Source: JANQPX01 sp039197065 (lineage in GTDB: Bacteria; Pseudomonadota; Alphaproteobacteria; Geminicoccales; Geminicoccaceae). Taken from it: a stretch of 64,000 nt of DNA. Every line of letters starts with the position of its first letter. Position 1 is the stretch's first letter. The notes under the pieces were generated by a model, which saw nothing but the letters and a program-made list of their open reading frames with translations, was not told where the DNA came from and did not search any database. The translations under genes and the position numbers were made by a program. Shown here in pieces: positions 52,647 through 62,509 of the stretch. Where the stretch lies: positions 13,054-77,053 of the forward strand of contig JBCCUL010000040.1 of the NCBI GenBank assembly GCA_039197065.1. The letters run 5' to 3'.

Positions 52647-54296
52647 TCACCTCAGCCTGCCCCGGTATTTTTCACTGAGTTCCGCCGGCACCTCGCTGCC
52701 GTCATAGACGCCGAGCAGAACGCCTTTTCTGCGGGACTTGCCGCGCATTCCCAGGATGTCCGCCTCCGAACACGTGGTGCGCTGGGCGTGGCGCCGTGTC
52801 CATTGGAAGAGCTTGTCATACATCATGGCGCGCACCTCCGCATGCGCCGCACTCTCGCCCAGATCCTCGAACTCGTTCGGATCGTTCACGAGATCGAACA
52901 GCATCGGTCGGTCGAAGCCTTCGGCGTGAATGAGCTTCCATTTCGCGTCGGCCACCATGAAAAGGACGGCGTCCCTGGGCTCCACGCCCAGCTTCGCAGC
53001 CATCGGCGTGACCGAATAGTTGTATTCGGAGATCACGTAGGTCCGCCAAGTGCCGGGCGGCTGCCCGTAGAGGAAGGGCAGCAAGGAACGGCCCTCCACG
53101 ATGTGATCCGGCACCTCCCCGCCGGCTGCTTCGATGAAGGTGGCGGCGAGATCGATGCTCTCGACCAGAGCATCGGAGACCGTGCCGCGCGTGCCGTCCG
53201 CTTCGCTCGACGGATCGTAGATGATCAGCGGCGCCTTGACGGACGGCGCATGGAAGAGGTCCTTCTCGCCAAGCCAGTGATCGCCGAGATAGTCGCCGTG
53301 ATCGGAGGTGAGCACGATCATGGTGTCCTCCATCCGGCAGGTTTCCTCCATCCAGCGGAACAGAACGCCCATCTGATCGTCGCATTGCTTGATCAGCCCC
53401 ATATAGGCGGGAACCACTTTGTTCCGGACCTCGTCGCGTGCAAAGGCCTGGCCGATCGCGTTGCTCATGAACTGCGCATAGACGGGATGCGGGTTTTCTC
53501 TTTCCTGCTCATCCCGGACCGCTGGCAAGATCTGATTGTGGCCATACATGTCGTGGTAAGGCGCCGGCACGATATAGGGCCAGTGGGGTTTGATATAGGA
53601 GAGATGGCAAAGCCAGGGCTTGTCGCCGGCCTGTTGCATGAAGTCGATGCCGCGTCTGGTCATATAAGGCGTTTCGGAATGTTCCTCGGCGATGTTCGCG
53701 GGCTTGTCCGCATTCTTCATGAACCAGCCGGAGGCGATGTCGCCGGTCTCGTCGACACCGGCATTGGCGAAATCATGCCAGGGGTTTTCGGAACGGTAAC
53801 CCTTGCTCCGGAGATAGGCGTTATAGGCTTCGGCGCCACGCGGATCGTAAGCGCCATCCGGCCCTTCCGGGCGCATGCCGTCATCGCGTTCGAAGATATC
53901 AAAGCCGCACTCCGCGACACGCGCGCCAATGATCGAGGTAGGATCCAGGCCCAGCCTGGCCATGCCGGCGGCATCGGCCCGCATATGGGTCTTGCCAACC
54001 AGGTAGCAGTCCATGCCGAGCGGTCTCAGATGATCGCCGAGCGTCATCTCCCCGACCTTCAGGGGAAAACCGTTCCAGACGGCGCCGTGGGATTGGACAT
54101 AGCGCCCGGTATAGAAGGACATGCGCGACGCGCCGCAGACCGGGGATTGCACATAGGCATTGCTAAAGCGCACGCCGCGGGCAGCCAGCCCATCGATATT
54201 CGGCGTTTCGAGGCTTGGATGGCCGGAGCAGCTTAGATAGTCGAAGCGAAGCTGGTCGAACATGATGAACAGGATGTTCCTGGCGCTTCTGGTCAT
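52647..54296 (-). CDS. Sulfatase-family hydrolase, phosphonate monoester hydrolase-like
   Basis: 549 aa. Motif VCGASRMSFYTGRY contains the C-x-A-x-R sequence whose Cys becomes formylglycine. The N-terminal ILFIMFDQLRFDYLSCSGHP and the later TSDHGDYLGDHWLGEKD complete the metal site. The VQSPVCG..R context resembles rhizobial/Burkholderia phosphonate monoester hydrolases and choline-sulfatase relatives. Cytoplasmic, with no signal peptide. ATG 54296 is preferred to TTG 54326. It is transcribed next to the polyol regulator, possibly as a separate unit. Confidence 0.88.
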   Translation of the reverse strand: MTRSARNILFIMFDQLRFDYLSCSGHPSLETPNIDGLAARGVRFSNAYVQSPVCGASRMSFYTGRYVQSHGAVWNGFPLKVGEMTLGDHLRPLGMDCYLVGKTHMRADAAGMARLGLDPTSIIGARVAECGFDIFERDDGMRPEGPDGAYDPRGAEAYNAYLRSKGYRSENPWHDFANAGVDETGDIASGWFMKNADKPANIAEEHSETPYMTRRGIDFMQQAGDKPWLCHLSYIKPHWPYIVPAPYHDMYGHNQILPAVRDEQERENPHPVYAQFMSNAIGQAFARDEVRNKVVPAYMGLIKQCDDQMGVLFRWMEETCRMEDTMIVLTSDHGDYLGDHWLGEKDLFHAPSVKAPLIIYDPSSEADGTRGTVSDALVESIDLAATFIEAAGGEVPDHIVEGRSLLPFLYGQPPGTWRTYVISEYNYSVTPMAAKLGVEPRDAVLFMVADAKWKLIHAEGFDRPMLFDLVNDPNEFEDLGESAAHAEVRAMMYDKLFQWTRRHAQRTTCSEADILGMRGKSRRKGVLLGVYDGSEVPAELSEKYRGRLR

Positions 54297-54367
54297 GGCC
54301 TTCTTCCGCTCGCGTCTGGAAACCAAACTCTATCGGAAACCCGTGGTTCGATAACCTCGAAAGCCTG

Positions 54368-55324
54368 TTAGCTCGCCATGAGTTCGACAGCGGTGGCCTC
54401 GTCGGTGATCAAGGCGGACAGGAGGCCGCCGGTGAGCGCGGCCTTGAGCGGCTGAACCTTTTGCGGCCCGCAGCCGACGGCCACGGTCAGGCGCTGCGGT
54501 GGTGCCTCCAGCTCCAGGCTGGCCACGCGATCGTAGATCGGTGTCGCCACCCTTTGGCCCGACTTGTCGAAAGGCCAGCCGATGATCTCGCCGACAGCGC
54601 CTTCCTCGATCAGCGTGGCGATATCGGCATCGCTGACGAAGCCGTCCTGGTGGAGGGGCGATTGCCAGGCGATGTCGCCGATCCCGAAAAAGCTGGCGCG
54701 CGCCTGGGCCCGCAACTCACGAAGAATCTTGAAGGATCGCTGGGCCTGGAGCGCCTCGCGCTCTTCGATCGTCTCGGTAAGCACCGGCGTCGGCATGGGA
54801 TAGCGCTGCGCACCGATCTTGTCGGCCAGACGCATGGCCACTTCATAGGGACTGGCACGTCCATCCGCCGCCATATTGCCGACCAGGGACAGGATCTTGT
54901 GCTGGGGGCGATCGAGCAGGTCCACCTCATCGACGGCGGCGCGCAGCGTCCGCCCGGTGCCAACCGCAACAATGGTCGGCGCCTTGGCGCTCAGGACCTT
55001 GTTCAGGCGAAGAGCCGCCGCGACCGCGATGCCGGCATTCGAGCCTGGCGCTGCATCGTCGGCCTGGATGACATCGCAGAATTCGAGCTCGAAACGACCC
55101 TGGATGCGATCGGCGATCTCCATACAGGCGGCGATCGGGTGGTCCATGCGGAACTTGATCAGTTTTTCGCTGACGGCAAAGGACACCAGCCGCTGAACCG
55201 CCTGGCGCGACAGGTCCAGCTGCCTGGCGATCTCATCCTGGGTCCTGCCGTTGATGAAATAGAGCCAGGCGGCTCTGGCGGCATCATCCCTGCGCTTGTC
55301 GCCCTGATCCGAAGTCTCTCCCAT
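54368..55324 (-). CDS. SorC-type (sugar-binding domain) transcriptional regulator
   Basis: 318 aa. An N-terminal HTH (GRTQDEIARQLDLSRQAVQRLV) is joined to a sugar-binding domain with TIVAVGTGRTLRAAVD and ending GCGPQKVQPLKAALTGGLL. This is the SorC/DeoR sugar-binding layout. AGGAAGGAAT precedes ATG 55324. It is divergent from smoE across 292 nt and is the likely regulator of the polyol operon, responding to a sugar or sugar phosphate. Confidence 0.88.
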   Translation of the reverse strand: MGETSDQGDKRRDDAARAAWLYFINGRTQDEIARQLDLSRQAVQRLVSFAVSEKLIKFRMDHPIAACMEIADRIQGRFELEFCDVIQADDAAPGSNAGIAVAAALRLNKVLSAKAPTIVAVGTGRTLRAAVDEVDLLDRPQHKILSLVGNMAADGRASPYEVAMRLADKIGAQRYPMPTPVLTETIEEREALQAQRSFKILRELRAQARASFFGIGDIAWQSPLHQDGFVSDADIATLIEEGAVGEIIGWPFDKSGQRVATPIYDRVASLELEAPPQRLTVAVGCGPQKVQPLKAALTGGLLSALITDEATAVELMAS

Positions 55325-55452
55325 ATTCCTTCCTGAGCCATTGCCGTGTGAGGGCATTTGATCAGACCTTCATCATCAGCGCAATCTTTGGACGGGTTGT
55401 CGTGATAGAGGACACCACTCAATACAGCCATCAACCACGGCTATCTTCGATG

Positions 55453-55466
55453 GATAAGCGCTTATC
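55453..55466. promoter_or_regulatory. Perfect 14-bp palindrome, candidate operator
   Basis: GATAAGCGCTTATC, self-complementary, between the regulator gene and smoE. It could bind the SorC-type regulator. Confidence 0.4.
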
Positions 55467-55559
55467 GATACCGGAAAAGACCACATCTCGGCATTTTGAT
55501 TGAAATTCAAGCAAAACACTTACAAAATCGACATTCATGTTGACATATTTCCAACTATG

Positions 55560-55577
55560 TGTGAGCAATTGCTTACA
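55560..55577. promoter_or_regulatory. 18-bp near-palindrome over smoE leader, candidate operator
   Basis: TGTGAGCAATTGCTTACA, one mismatch from perfect symmetry. A half-site TTGCTCAC recurs at 55588-55595. A TTGACA -35 lies at 55540-55545, so a bound protein would block the promoter. Confidence 0.45.
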
Positions 55578-55616
55578 AGAAACGCATTTGCTCACCAATC
55601 AGGGAGTCACAGAGCT

Positions 55617-56915
55617 GTGTCACTGAAAACTTTGGTCCTGGCTTCCGGCGCGCTGCTCGCGTCGACAGCTATGGTAAGCGCCGACACCATCACCATCGCC
55701 ACAGTCAATAATGGCGACATGATCCGCATGCAGGGTCTGACCGCCGACTTCACCGAAAAGACGGGCCATGAGGTCGAATGGGTCACGCTCGAAGAAAACG
55801 TTCTTCGCCAGCGCGTCACCCAGGATATCGCCACCAGCGGCGGCCAGTTCGACGTCATGACCATCGGCATGTACGAGACGCCGATCTGGGCCGCCCAGGA
55901 CTGGCTGGTCTCGCTCAACGATCTACCCGCCGAATATGACATCGACGACATCCTGCCCGCCATGCGCGCCGGCCTGTCCTATGAGGACACGCTTTATGCG
56001 GCGCCTTTCTACGGCGAAAGCTCGATGATCATGTACCGCACGGATCTCATGGAGGCGGCGGGGCTCGAGATGCCCGAGGCGCCGACCTGGGAGTTCGTCG
56101 CCGAAGCCGCCCGCGCCATGACCGACAAGGACAACGAGATCTATGGTGTCTGCCTGCGCGGCAAGGCTGGCTGGGGTGAGAACATGGCGTTCCTCACCAC
56201 CATGGCCAACTCCTTTGGCGCGCGCTGGTTCAACGAGGATTGGGAGCCCCAGTTCGACAGCGAAGAATGGGCGACCACCATCAATTTCTACCTCGACCTG
56301 ATGAACGACGCCGGACCTCCAGGCGCCTCCACCAACGGCTTCAATGAGAACCTGGCGCTGTTCCAGCAGGGCAAATGCGGCATGTGGATCGACGCCACCG
56401 TCGCGGCGTCCTTCGTAACCAACCCGGATGACAGCACCGTTGCAGACAAGGTCGGTTTCGCGCTCGCCCCGGACGCCGGCCTCGGCAAGCGCGCCAACTG
56501 GCTCTGGGCCTGGGCGCTGGCCATTCCCGCCGGCACCCAGCAGGAAGCGGCCGCCAAGGAGTTCATCAACTGGGCGACCTCGAAGGACTATCTGGCGCTC
56601 GTCGCCGAAAACGAGGGCTGGGCGAACGTGCCACCGGGCAGCCGCACCTCGCTCTACGAGAACCCTGAATATCAAAAGGTGCCGTTCGCGGCGATGACGC
56701 TGGAGAGCATCAACGTCGCCGATCCGACCAACCCGACCGTCGACCCGGTGCCCTATGTCGGCATTCAGTTCGTCGCCATCCCGGAGTTTGCGGGTATCGG
56801 CACCCAGGCGGGCCAGGAGTTCTCCGCCGCTCTCGCCGGTCAGCAGACCGCGGAAGAGGCGCTTGCCAATGCGCAGGCCTTGACCGCGGATGAAATGGAA
56901 GCCGCGGGCTACTAA
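55617..56915 (+). CDS. smoE: Polyol (sorbitol/mannitol) ABC transporter substrate-binding protein
   Basis: 432 aa. Signal peptide residues 1-22, ending TAMVSADT. Mature sequence TIATVNNGDMIRMQGLTADF and VEWVTLEENVLRQRVTQDIA (both matching SmoE) lead to a COG1653-type fold. It binds hexitols in the periplasm. GTG 55617 has AGGGAG 10 nt upstream and gives a proper signal peptide. The frame from 55500 would run through operator sequences. A strong hairpin after the stop may keep this mRNA more abundant than the permease genes. Confidence 0.93.
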   Translation: MSLKTLVLASGALLASTAMVSADTITIATVNNGDMIRMQGLTADFTEKTGHEVEWVTLEENVLRQRVTQDIATSGGQFDVMTIGMYETPIWAAQDWLVSLNDLPAEYDIDDILPAMRAGLSYEDTLYAAPFYGESSMIMYRTDLMEAAGLEMPEAPTWEFVAEAARAMTDKDNEIYGVCLRGKAGWGENMAFLTTMANSFGARWFNEDWEPQFDSEEWATTINFYLDLMNDAGPPGASTNGFNENLALFQQGKCGMWIDATVAASFVTNPDDSTVADKVGFALAPDAGLGKRANWLWAWALAIPAGTQQEAAAKEFINWATSKDYLALVAENEGWANVPPGSRTSLYENPEYQKVPFAAMTLESINVADPTNPTVDPVPYVGIQFVAIPEFAGIGTQAGQEFSAALAGQQTAEEALANAQALTADEMEAAGY

Positions 56916-56927
56916 CCGCGCACGCCT

Positions 56928-56971
56928 GTCGGAGGGCGGCCCGCCTCGGGGTTCAGGGGCCGCCCTCCGAC
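56928..56971 (+). other. 15-bp intercistronic hairpin in the smo operon
   Basis: GTCGGAGGGCGGCCC (56928-56942) and its perfect complement (56957-56971), loop 14 nt, no T-tract. It lies between smoE and smoF and probably protects or attenuates, giving excess binding protein. Confidence 0.7.
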
Positions 56972-57086
56972 GACAGGGCCTATTTGATTGACGGGGCTTT
57001 ATTGCCGACAACCAGCCCCGATTTCGTTCAGCTAATGTGACATCTCGCGCGCCATGAGCGTCCGCGACGGGAGGGGAGGCGTAACG

Positions 57087-57953
57087 ATGGCCACCGAGCA
57101 CTCGAAATCTGCCGCGCGCCTGATGCTGACACCAGCCGTAGTCCTGCTTCTCGGCTGGATGCTCGTGCCGCTGATCATGACGCTCTACTTCTCCTTCAAG
57201 AAGTATCTGCCTCTCAGAGGAGGCGACCTCGGTTGGGTCGGCTTCGAGAACTATGCAAGGTTCATCACCTCATCCGCCTTTCTCGACGCTGTCGGCGCGA
57301 CGCTCACACTGGTGATCGGCGTTCTGATCATCACCGTGGTGCTCGGCGTTCTCCTGGCGCTCCTGCTCGATCAGCCGATGTGGGGTCAGGGCATCGTGCG
57401 TATCCTGGTGATCGCCCCCTTCTTCGTGATGCCCACGGTCTCGGCTCTGGTCTGGAAAAATATGTTCATGGACCCGGTGAACGGGCTGCTTTCGCATCTC
57501 TGGGAGTTTTTCGGGGCAACACCGGTGAACTGGCTATCCGAGATGCCGATGACGTCGCTCATCATGATCGTCTCCTGGCAATGGCTGCCTTTCGCCACGC
57601 TCATCCTCTTGACCGCGGTGCAGTCCCTCGATGGCGAGCAGCTCGAAGCCTCGGAGATGGATGGCGCCCCGCTGCTGAGCCGCTTTTGGCACATCATCCT
57701 CCCCCATCTCGGGCGCGCGATCACCGTGGTGATCCTGATCCAGACGATCTTCCTTCTGTCGATCTTCGCCGAGATCTTCGTCACCACCCAGGGATCGTTT
57801 GGCACCCGCACGCTGACCTACCTGATCTATCAGCGCGTACTTGAGAGCCAGAATGTCGGCCTTGGTTCGGCGGGCGGTATCTATGCGGTCATCCTCGCCA
57901 ATATCGTCGCCATCTTCCTGATGCGCATCGTCGGCAAGAACCTGGACGCCTGA
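57087..57953 (+). CDS. smoF: Polyol ABC transporter permease
   Basis: 288 aa with six predicted helices (first: LTPAVVLLLGWMLVPLIMTLY). The inner-membrane EAA loop is EASEMDGAPLLSRFWHIILP. Forms the channel with SmoG. ATG 57087 has GGAGG 7 nt upstream, and the earlier in-frame ATG 57054 adds a basic segment. smoG follows 14 nt later. Confidence 0.92.
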   Translation: MATEHSKSAARLMLTPAVVLLLGWMLVPLIMTLYFSFKKYLPLRGGDLGWVGFENYARFITSSAFLDAVGATLTLVIGVLIITVVLGVLLALLLDQPMWGQGIVRILVIAPFFVMPTVSALVWKNMFMDPVNGLLSHLWEFFGATPVNWLSEMPMTSLIMIVSWQWLPFATLILLTAVQSLDGEQLEASEMDGAPLLSRFWHIILPHLGRAITVVILIQTIFLLSIFAEIFVTTQGSFGTRTLTYLIYQRVLESQNVGLGSAGGIYAVILANIVAIFLMRIVGKNLDA

Positions 57954-57967
57954 GGGGGAGAAGAGAC

Positions 57968-58798
57968 ATGGCACGTGAAGTCTCCACGCAGCGAAAGACC
58001 ATCAACACCGTGGTCGCCTGGGCGATCGGTCTCCTGATCTTCTTCCCGATCCTCTGGACGGTGCTGACCAGCTTCAAGACCGAGGCGACCGCAATCGCCG
58101 ATCCGCCGGTGTTTTTCTTCTTCGACTGGACGCTCGAAAACTACAGCGTGGTGCAGGAGCGCTCCGACTATATGCGCTATCTCTGGAACTCGGTGATCAT
58201 CGCCGGCGGCTCGACCCTGCTCGGCATCCTGATCGCCGTGCCCGCTGCCTGGTCCATGGCCTTCGTGCCGGGAAAACGCACCAAGGACATCCTTCTCTGG
58301 ATGCTGTCCACCAAGATGCTGCCTGCCGTCGGCGTGCTCTACCCGATCTATCTTCTCTTCATCAAGCTAGGCCTCCTGGACAGCCGGTTTGGCCTCGTGA
58401 TCGTGCTGATGCTGATCAACCTGCCGATCATCGTCTGGATGCTCTACACCTATTTCAAGGAAATCCCGAAGGACATTCTCGAAGCCGCGCGCATGGACGG
58501 CGCCTCGCTGAAGTCCGAGATCCTGTATGTCCTGACACCGATGGCACTGCCGGGCATCGCGTCCACGATCCTGTTGAACATCATCCTTGCCTGGAACGAA
58601 GCGTTCTGGACGCTCAATCTGACGGCGGTCGATGCAGCACCGCTGACAGCCTTCATCGCCAGCTATTCGAGCCCAGAGGGCCTGTTCTTCGCCAAGCTCT
58701 CTGCCGCGTCGACCATGGCGATTGCACCGATTTTGATCATGGGCTGGTTCAGCCAGAAACAGCTGGTCCGCGGCATGACCTTCGGTGCCGTCAAATGA
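57968..58798 (+). CDS. smoG: Polyol ABC transporter permease
   Basis: 276 aa, six helices. EAA loop EAARMDGASLKSEILYVLTP. MalG-type second permease subunit. GGAG 8 nt before ATG 57968. Next gene smoK after 51 nt. Confidence 0.92.
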   Translation: MAREVSTQRKTINTVVAWAIGLLIFFPILWTVLTSFKTEATAIADPPVFFFFDWTLENYSVVQERSDYMRYLWNSVIIAGGSTLLGILIAVPAAWSMAFVPGKRTKDILLWMLSTKMLPAVGVLYPIYLLFIKLGLLDSRFGLVIVLMLINLPIIVWMLYTYFKEIPKDILEAARMDGASLKSEILYVLTPMALPGIASTILLNIILAWNEAFWTLNLTAVDAAPLTAFIASYSSPEGLFFAKLSAASTMAIAPILIMGWFSQKQLVRGMTFGAVK

Positions 58799-58849
58799 CC
58801 GAGCGATCACCGCAATACATGAAGTCGTCATACGACATGGAGAAACGAC

Positions 58850-59851
<1,002 letters not shown>

Positions 59852-59866
59852 TCTCTTCGCACTGAC

Positions 59867-60553
59867 ATGGATGCGACGAAGCCCGCGATCCTCTGGGACG
59901 TGGACGGCACGCTGGTCGACAGCGAACCGTTGCACGAAGCGGCGCTAAAACAGGCCCTTTGTGATACCGGCCTGGCGCCGCCCCGCGATCTTCATCAGCA
60001 CATCATCGGACGCGACGCGCTGGAGGTGCATGGCTGGTGCCGTCAGCAACTCGGTCTCACCCTCGATCTCGATGACTGGCTCGATCTCTGTCATCGAGCC
60101 TATCTGTCCTCCGTCAAGAGCTTGAAACCGCGCGCGGGGGCCGTCGCTCTGTTTAGGGCGTTGCGTGATGATGGCTATCGCCAGGCGATCGTCTCCAACT
60201 CCGACCGCATGCTGGTCAACGCCAATCTCGACGCCGTCGGCTTGAACATGCCGGGGCTGATCACCGTCAGCTGGAACGACGTGCGCGCGGGCAAGCCGGC
60301 GCCGGAACCTTATCTGCGCGCCGCCTGGCTGCTCGGCGTGGAACCGGAGCATTGTCTGGTCATCGAAGACTCACTGACCGGCGCGCAGTCGGGCCTCGCC
60401 GCAGGCATGCGCACGATCTTCTGGCCTGAAAGTGACACGACCACGATGGGTGGTGCGGCCGCAGCGAACGGCGCCGCTACGCCGGAAGGGGCGAAACGGA
60501 TCGTCGATCTCGATCATCTCGCCGCCGCCATCCGAGAAAGCCGAATTCAATGA
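59867..60553 (+). CDS. HAD-superfamily phosphatase / phosphoglucomutase-like
   Basis: 228 aa. DxD motif in LWDVDGTLVDSEPLHE, motif II VSNSDRM, Lys in AGKPAPEPYLRAA, motif III VIEDSLTGAQSGLAAGM. This is a subclass I HAD acting on a sugar phosphate. Its stop overlaps mtlK (ATGA), so it belongs to the polyol operon. Homologues occur in rhizobial smo/mtl loci. Substrate unknown. Confidence 0.88.
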   Translation: MDATKPAILWDVDGTLVDSEPLHEAALKQALCDTGLAPPRDLHQHIIGRDALEVHGWCRQQLGLTLDLDDWLDLCHRAYLSSVKSLKPRAGAVALFRALRDDGYRQAIVSNSDRMLVNANLDAVGLNMPGLITVSWNDVRAGKPAPEPYLRAAWLLGVEPEHCLVIEDSLTGAQSGLAAGMRTIFWPESDTTTMGGAAAANGAATPEGAKRIVDLDHLAAAIRESRIQ

Positions 60554-62040
60554 CCGTCAGGTTGTCCCTCGAAACGCTCACCGACCTCTCCGCCAAGATC
60601 GCGCAGCCGGCCTATCGACGTGACCAGGTGACACCGGGCATCGTCCACATCGGCACCGGCAATTTTCACCGCGCCCATCAGGCCGTCTATCTCGATGATC
60701 TCTTCAATCAGACGCGCGATCTCGACTGGGGCATCATCGGCGCAGGCTTTCGCCCGCCGGATGCCGGCATGCGCGAGGCGCTCTCGGAGCAAGACTGGCT
60801 GACCACGGTGGTCGAGATGGAGGCCGGCTCCAGCGTTGCAAGAGTGACCGGCGCGATGATCGATTTCCTGCCGGTCGGTCACGATGGCGGGACGATGGTG
60901 AAGGCCCTTGCCGATCCCAGGATCAGGATCGTCTCGCTGACGGTAACGGAGGGCGGCTATTGCATCGATCCGGCAACAGGCGCCTTCGACCCGGATCATC
61001 AGGATATCAGGGCCGATCTCACCAAACCTGAAGCACCCGCCCATGTGTTCGGCACGCTGGTTGCAGCGCTCCGCGCAAGGCGTGCGACCGGCGTTCCGCC
61101 GTTCACGATCATGTCCTGCGACAACATTCCAGGCAACGGCCATGTGGCGGCGGATGCGGTCAGAGGCTTTGCTACACTGATCGACCCTGATCTTGCCTCC
61201 TGGATCGGCGACCATGTCGCCTTTCCCAACAGCATGGTCGATCGCATCACGCCAGCGACCACCGATCGCGAGCGTGGTCTTTTGCGAGAATGCTTCAGCA
61301 TCGAGGATGCTTGGCCAGTCTTCTGCGAGCCCTTCAGGCAGTGGGTGATGGAGGATCATTTCTGCAACGGCCGCCCTGCCCTCGAGGAGGTCGGCGTCAC
61401 CTTCACCGACGACGTCGCCGCTTATGAACTGATGAAGCTCCGCATGCTGAACGGTGGGCATGCCGCGATCGCCTATCCTGCAGCCTTGCTCGGCATCCAA
61501 GGCGTCGACGAGGCGATGGCGCATCCGCTGATCAACGGCTTTATGGCCAAGCTGATGCGCGACGAGGTCATGCCGATCATACCGCCGATCCCCGGCGTCG
61601 ATCGCAGCGACTATCTGACGCTTATCATGCACCGTTTTGCCAATCCGGAGGTCAAGGACACCATCCCCAGGCTTTGTCAGGACGGTTCCAATCGCCAGCC
61701 CAAATTCATTTTGCCCTCGACCCGCGATCGTCTGGCCACCGGCCAGCCGGTCGAAGGTCTGGCTTTGGAGAGCGCGCTTTGGTGCCGTTACTGCTACGGC
61801 GAAACCGAAGCCGGCGTTCCGATCGAGATCGGTGATGTCCAGGCCGATCGCCTGAAGGCAGCCGCGCATCAGGCACGAACGTCACCTTCCGCCTTCCTGG
61901 CGCTCCGCGACATCTTCGGCGACATCGCGGACAGTGCCGATTTCCAAAGCGCCTTCGAACATGCGCTCAAGGCTGTTTGGCAAGACGGCGTCGCCGAAAC
62001 GATGGCGGCTTATGTCCATGACCAGGCACGAACGATCTGA
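60550..62040 (+). CDS. mtlK: Mannitol/polyol 2-dehydrogenase
   Basis: 496 aa, long-chain mannitol dehydrogenase family. N-terminal HIGTGNFHRAHQAVYLDDL (cofactor domain), SCDNIPGNGHV, and the substrate site MKLRMLNGGHAAIAYP (catalytic Lys/Asn/His). It oxidises mannitol, arabinitol or sorbitol to the ketose with NAD. It overlaps the HAD gene by 4 nt and is the last gene of the tight smo cluster. Confidence 0.93.
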   Translation: MTVRLSLETLTDLSAKIAQPAYRRDQVTPGIVHIGTGNFHRAHQAVYLDDLFNQTRDLDWGIIGAGFRPPDAGMREALSEQDWLTTVVEMEAGSSVARVTGAMIDFLPVGHDGGTMVKALADPRIRIVSLTVTEGGYCIDPATGAFDPDHQDIRADLTKPEAPAHVFGTLVAALRARRATGVPPFTIMSCDNIPGNGHVAADAVRGFATLIDPDLASWIGDHVAFPNSMVDRITPATTDRERGLLRECFSIEDAWPVFCEPFRQWVMEDHFCNGRPALEEVGVTFTDDVAAYELMKLRMLNGGHAAIAYPAALLGIQGVDEAMAHPLINGFMAKLMRDEVMPIIPPIPGVDRSDYLTLIMHRFANPEVKDTIPRLCQDGSNRQPKFILPSTRDRLATGQPVEGLALESALWCRYCYGETEAGVPIEIGDVQADRLKAAAHQARTSPSAFLALRDIFGDIADSADFQSAFEHALKAVWQDGVAETMAAYVHDQARTI

Positions 62041-62509
62041 AAAATTCAGACCTATCGGAAGATACCGCTATGAGCGATCTGGCCATGGCGATCGCCTCTG
62101 ATGCGGCAAGTACACGCGACGACCGGATCTTTCTCACCATGCATAAGCAGCGGCGAGCCCTGGATGCCCTATATGAAAAGAATGGCTAATCTGAATCTGC
62201 TCGCACGGAAACCACCCCAACCCATAGGCGCGGTCGACCTGGCGGCTGATCTGCGGTCCATAGCCGTGACATTTTGACTAATCCCTCAATTGATTAACGC
62301 TGATCTTGAAGAAATCGCTATGAACGAAGAATCAGAGTGGATGTAATGATGCATATGACGTCAAAGTTGAACACACGCGACAGCGCATTCGGTTTTCGAG
62401 ATGGGGAATGGGCCGCATCTGCGGAGCAGCCGCGCACCTCGTCTTCCATCGTCGCCAATGTGCTCGGACGTTCACCCCGAACCGCTCGTTCATGATCGCG
62501 AGATCGATG
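62041..62509. other. Intergenic region, 469 nt
   Basis: It contains one possible 39-codon frame at 62070-62189 (GGAAG upstream), and AT-rich sequence at 62275-62345 that may hold the sugar-kinase promoter. No repeats or domains seen. Confidence 0.5.
62070..62189 (+). CDS. Possible 39-aa ORF, hypothetical
   Basis: ATG 62070, TAA at 62187, GGAAG about 8 nt upstream. Charged peptide (DAASTRDDRIFLTMHKQRR). Directly after mtlK. No homology recognised, so it may be spurious. Confidence 0.3.
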   Translation: MSDLAMAIASDAASTRDDRIFLTMHKQRRALDALYEKNG

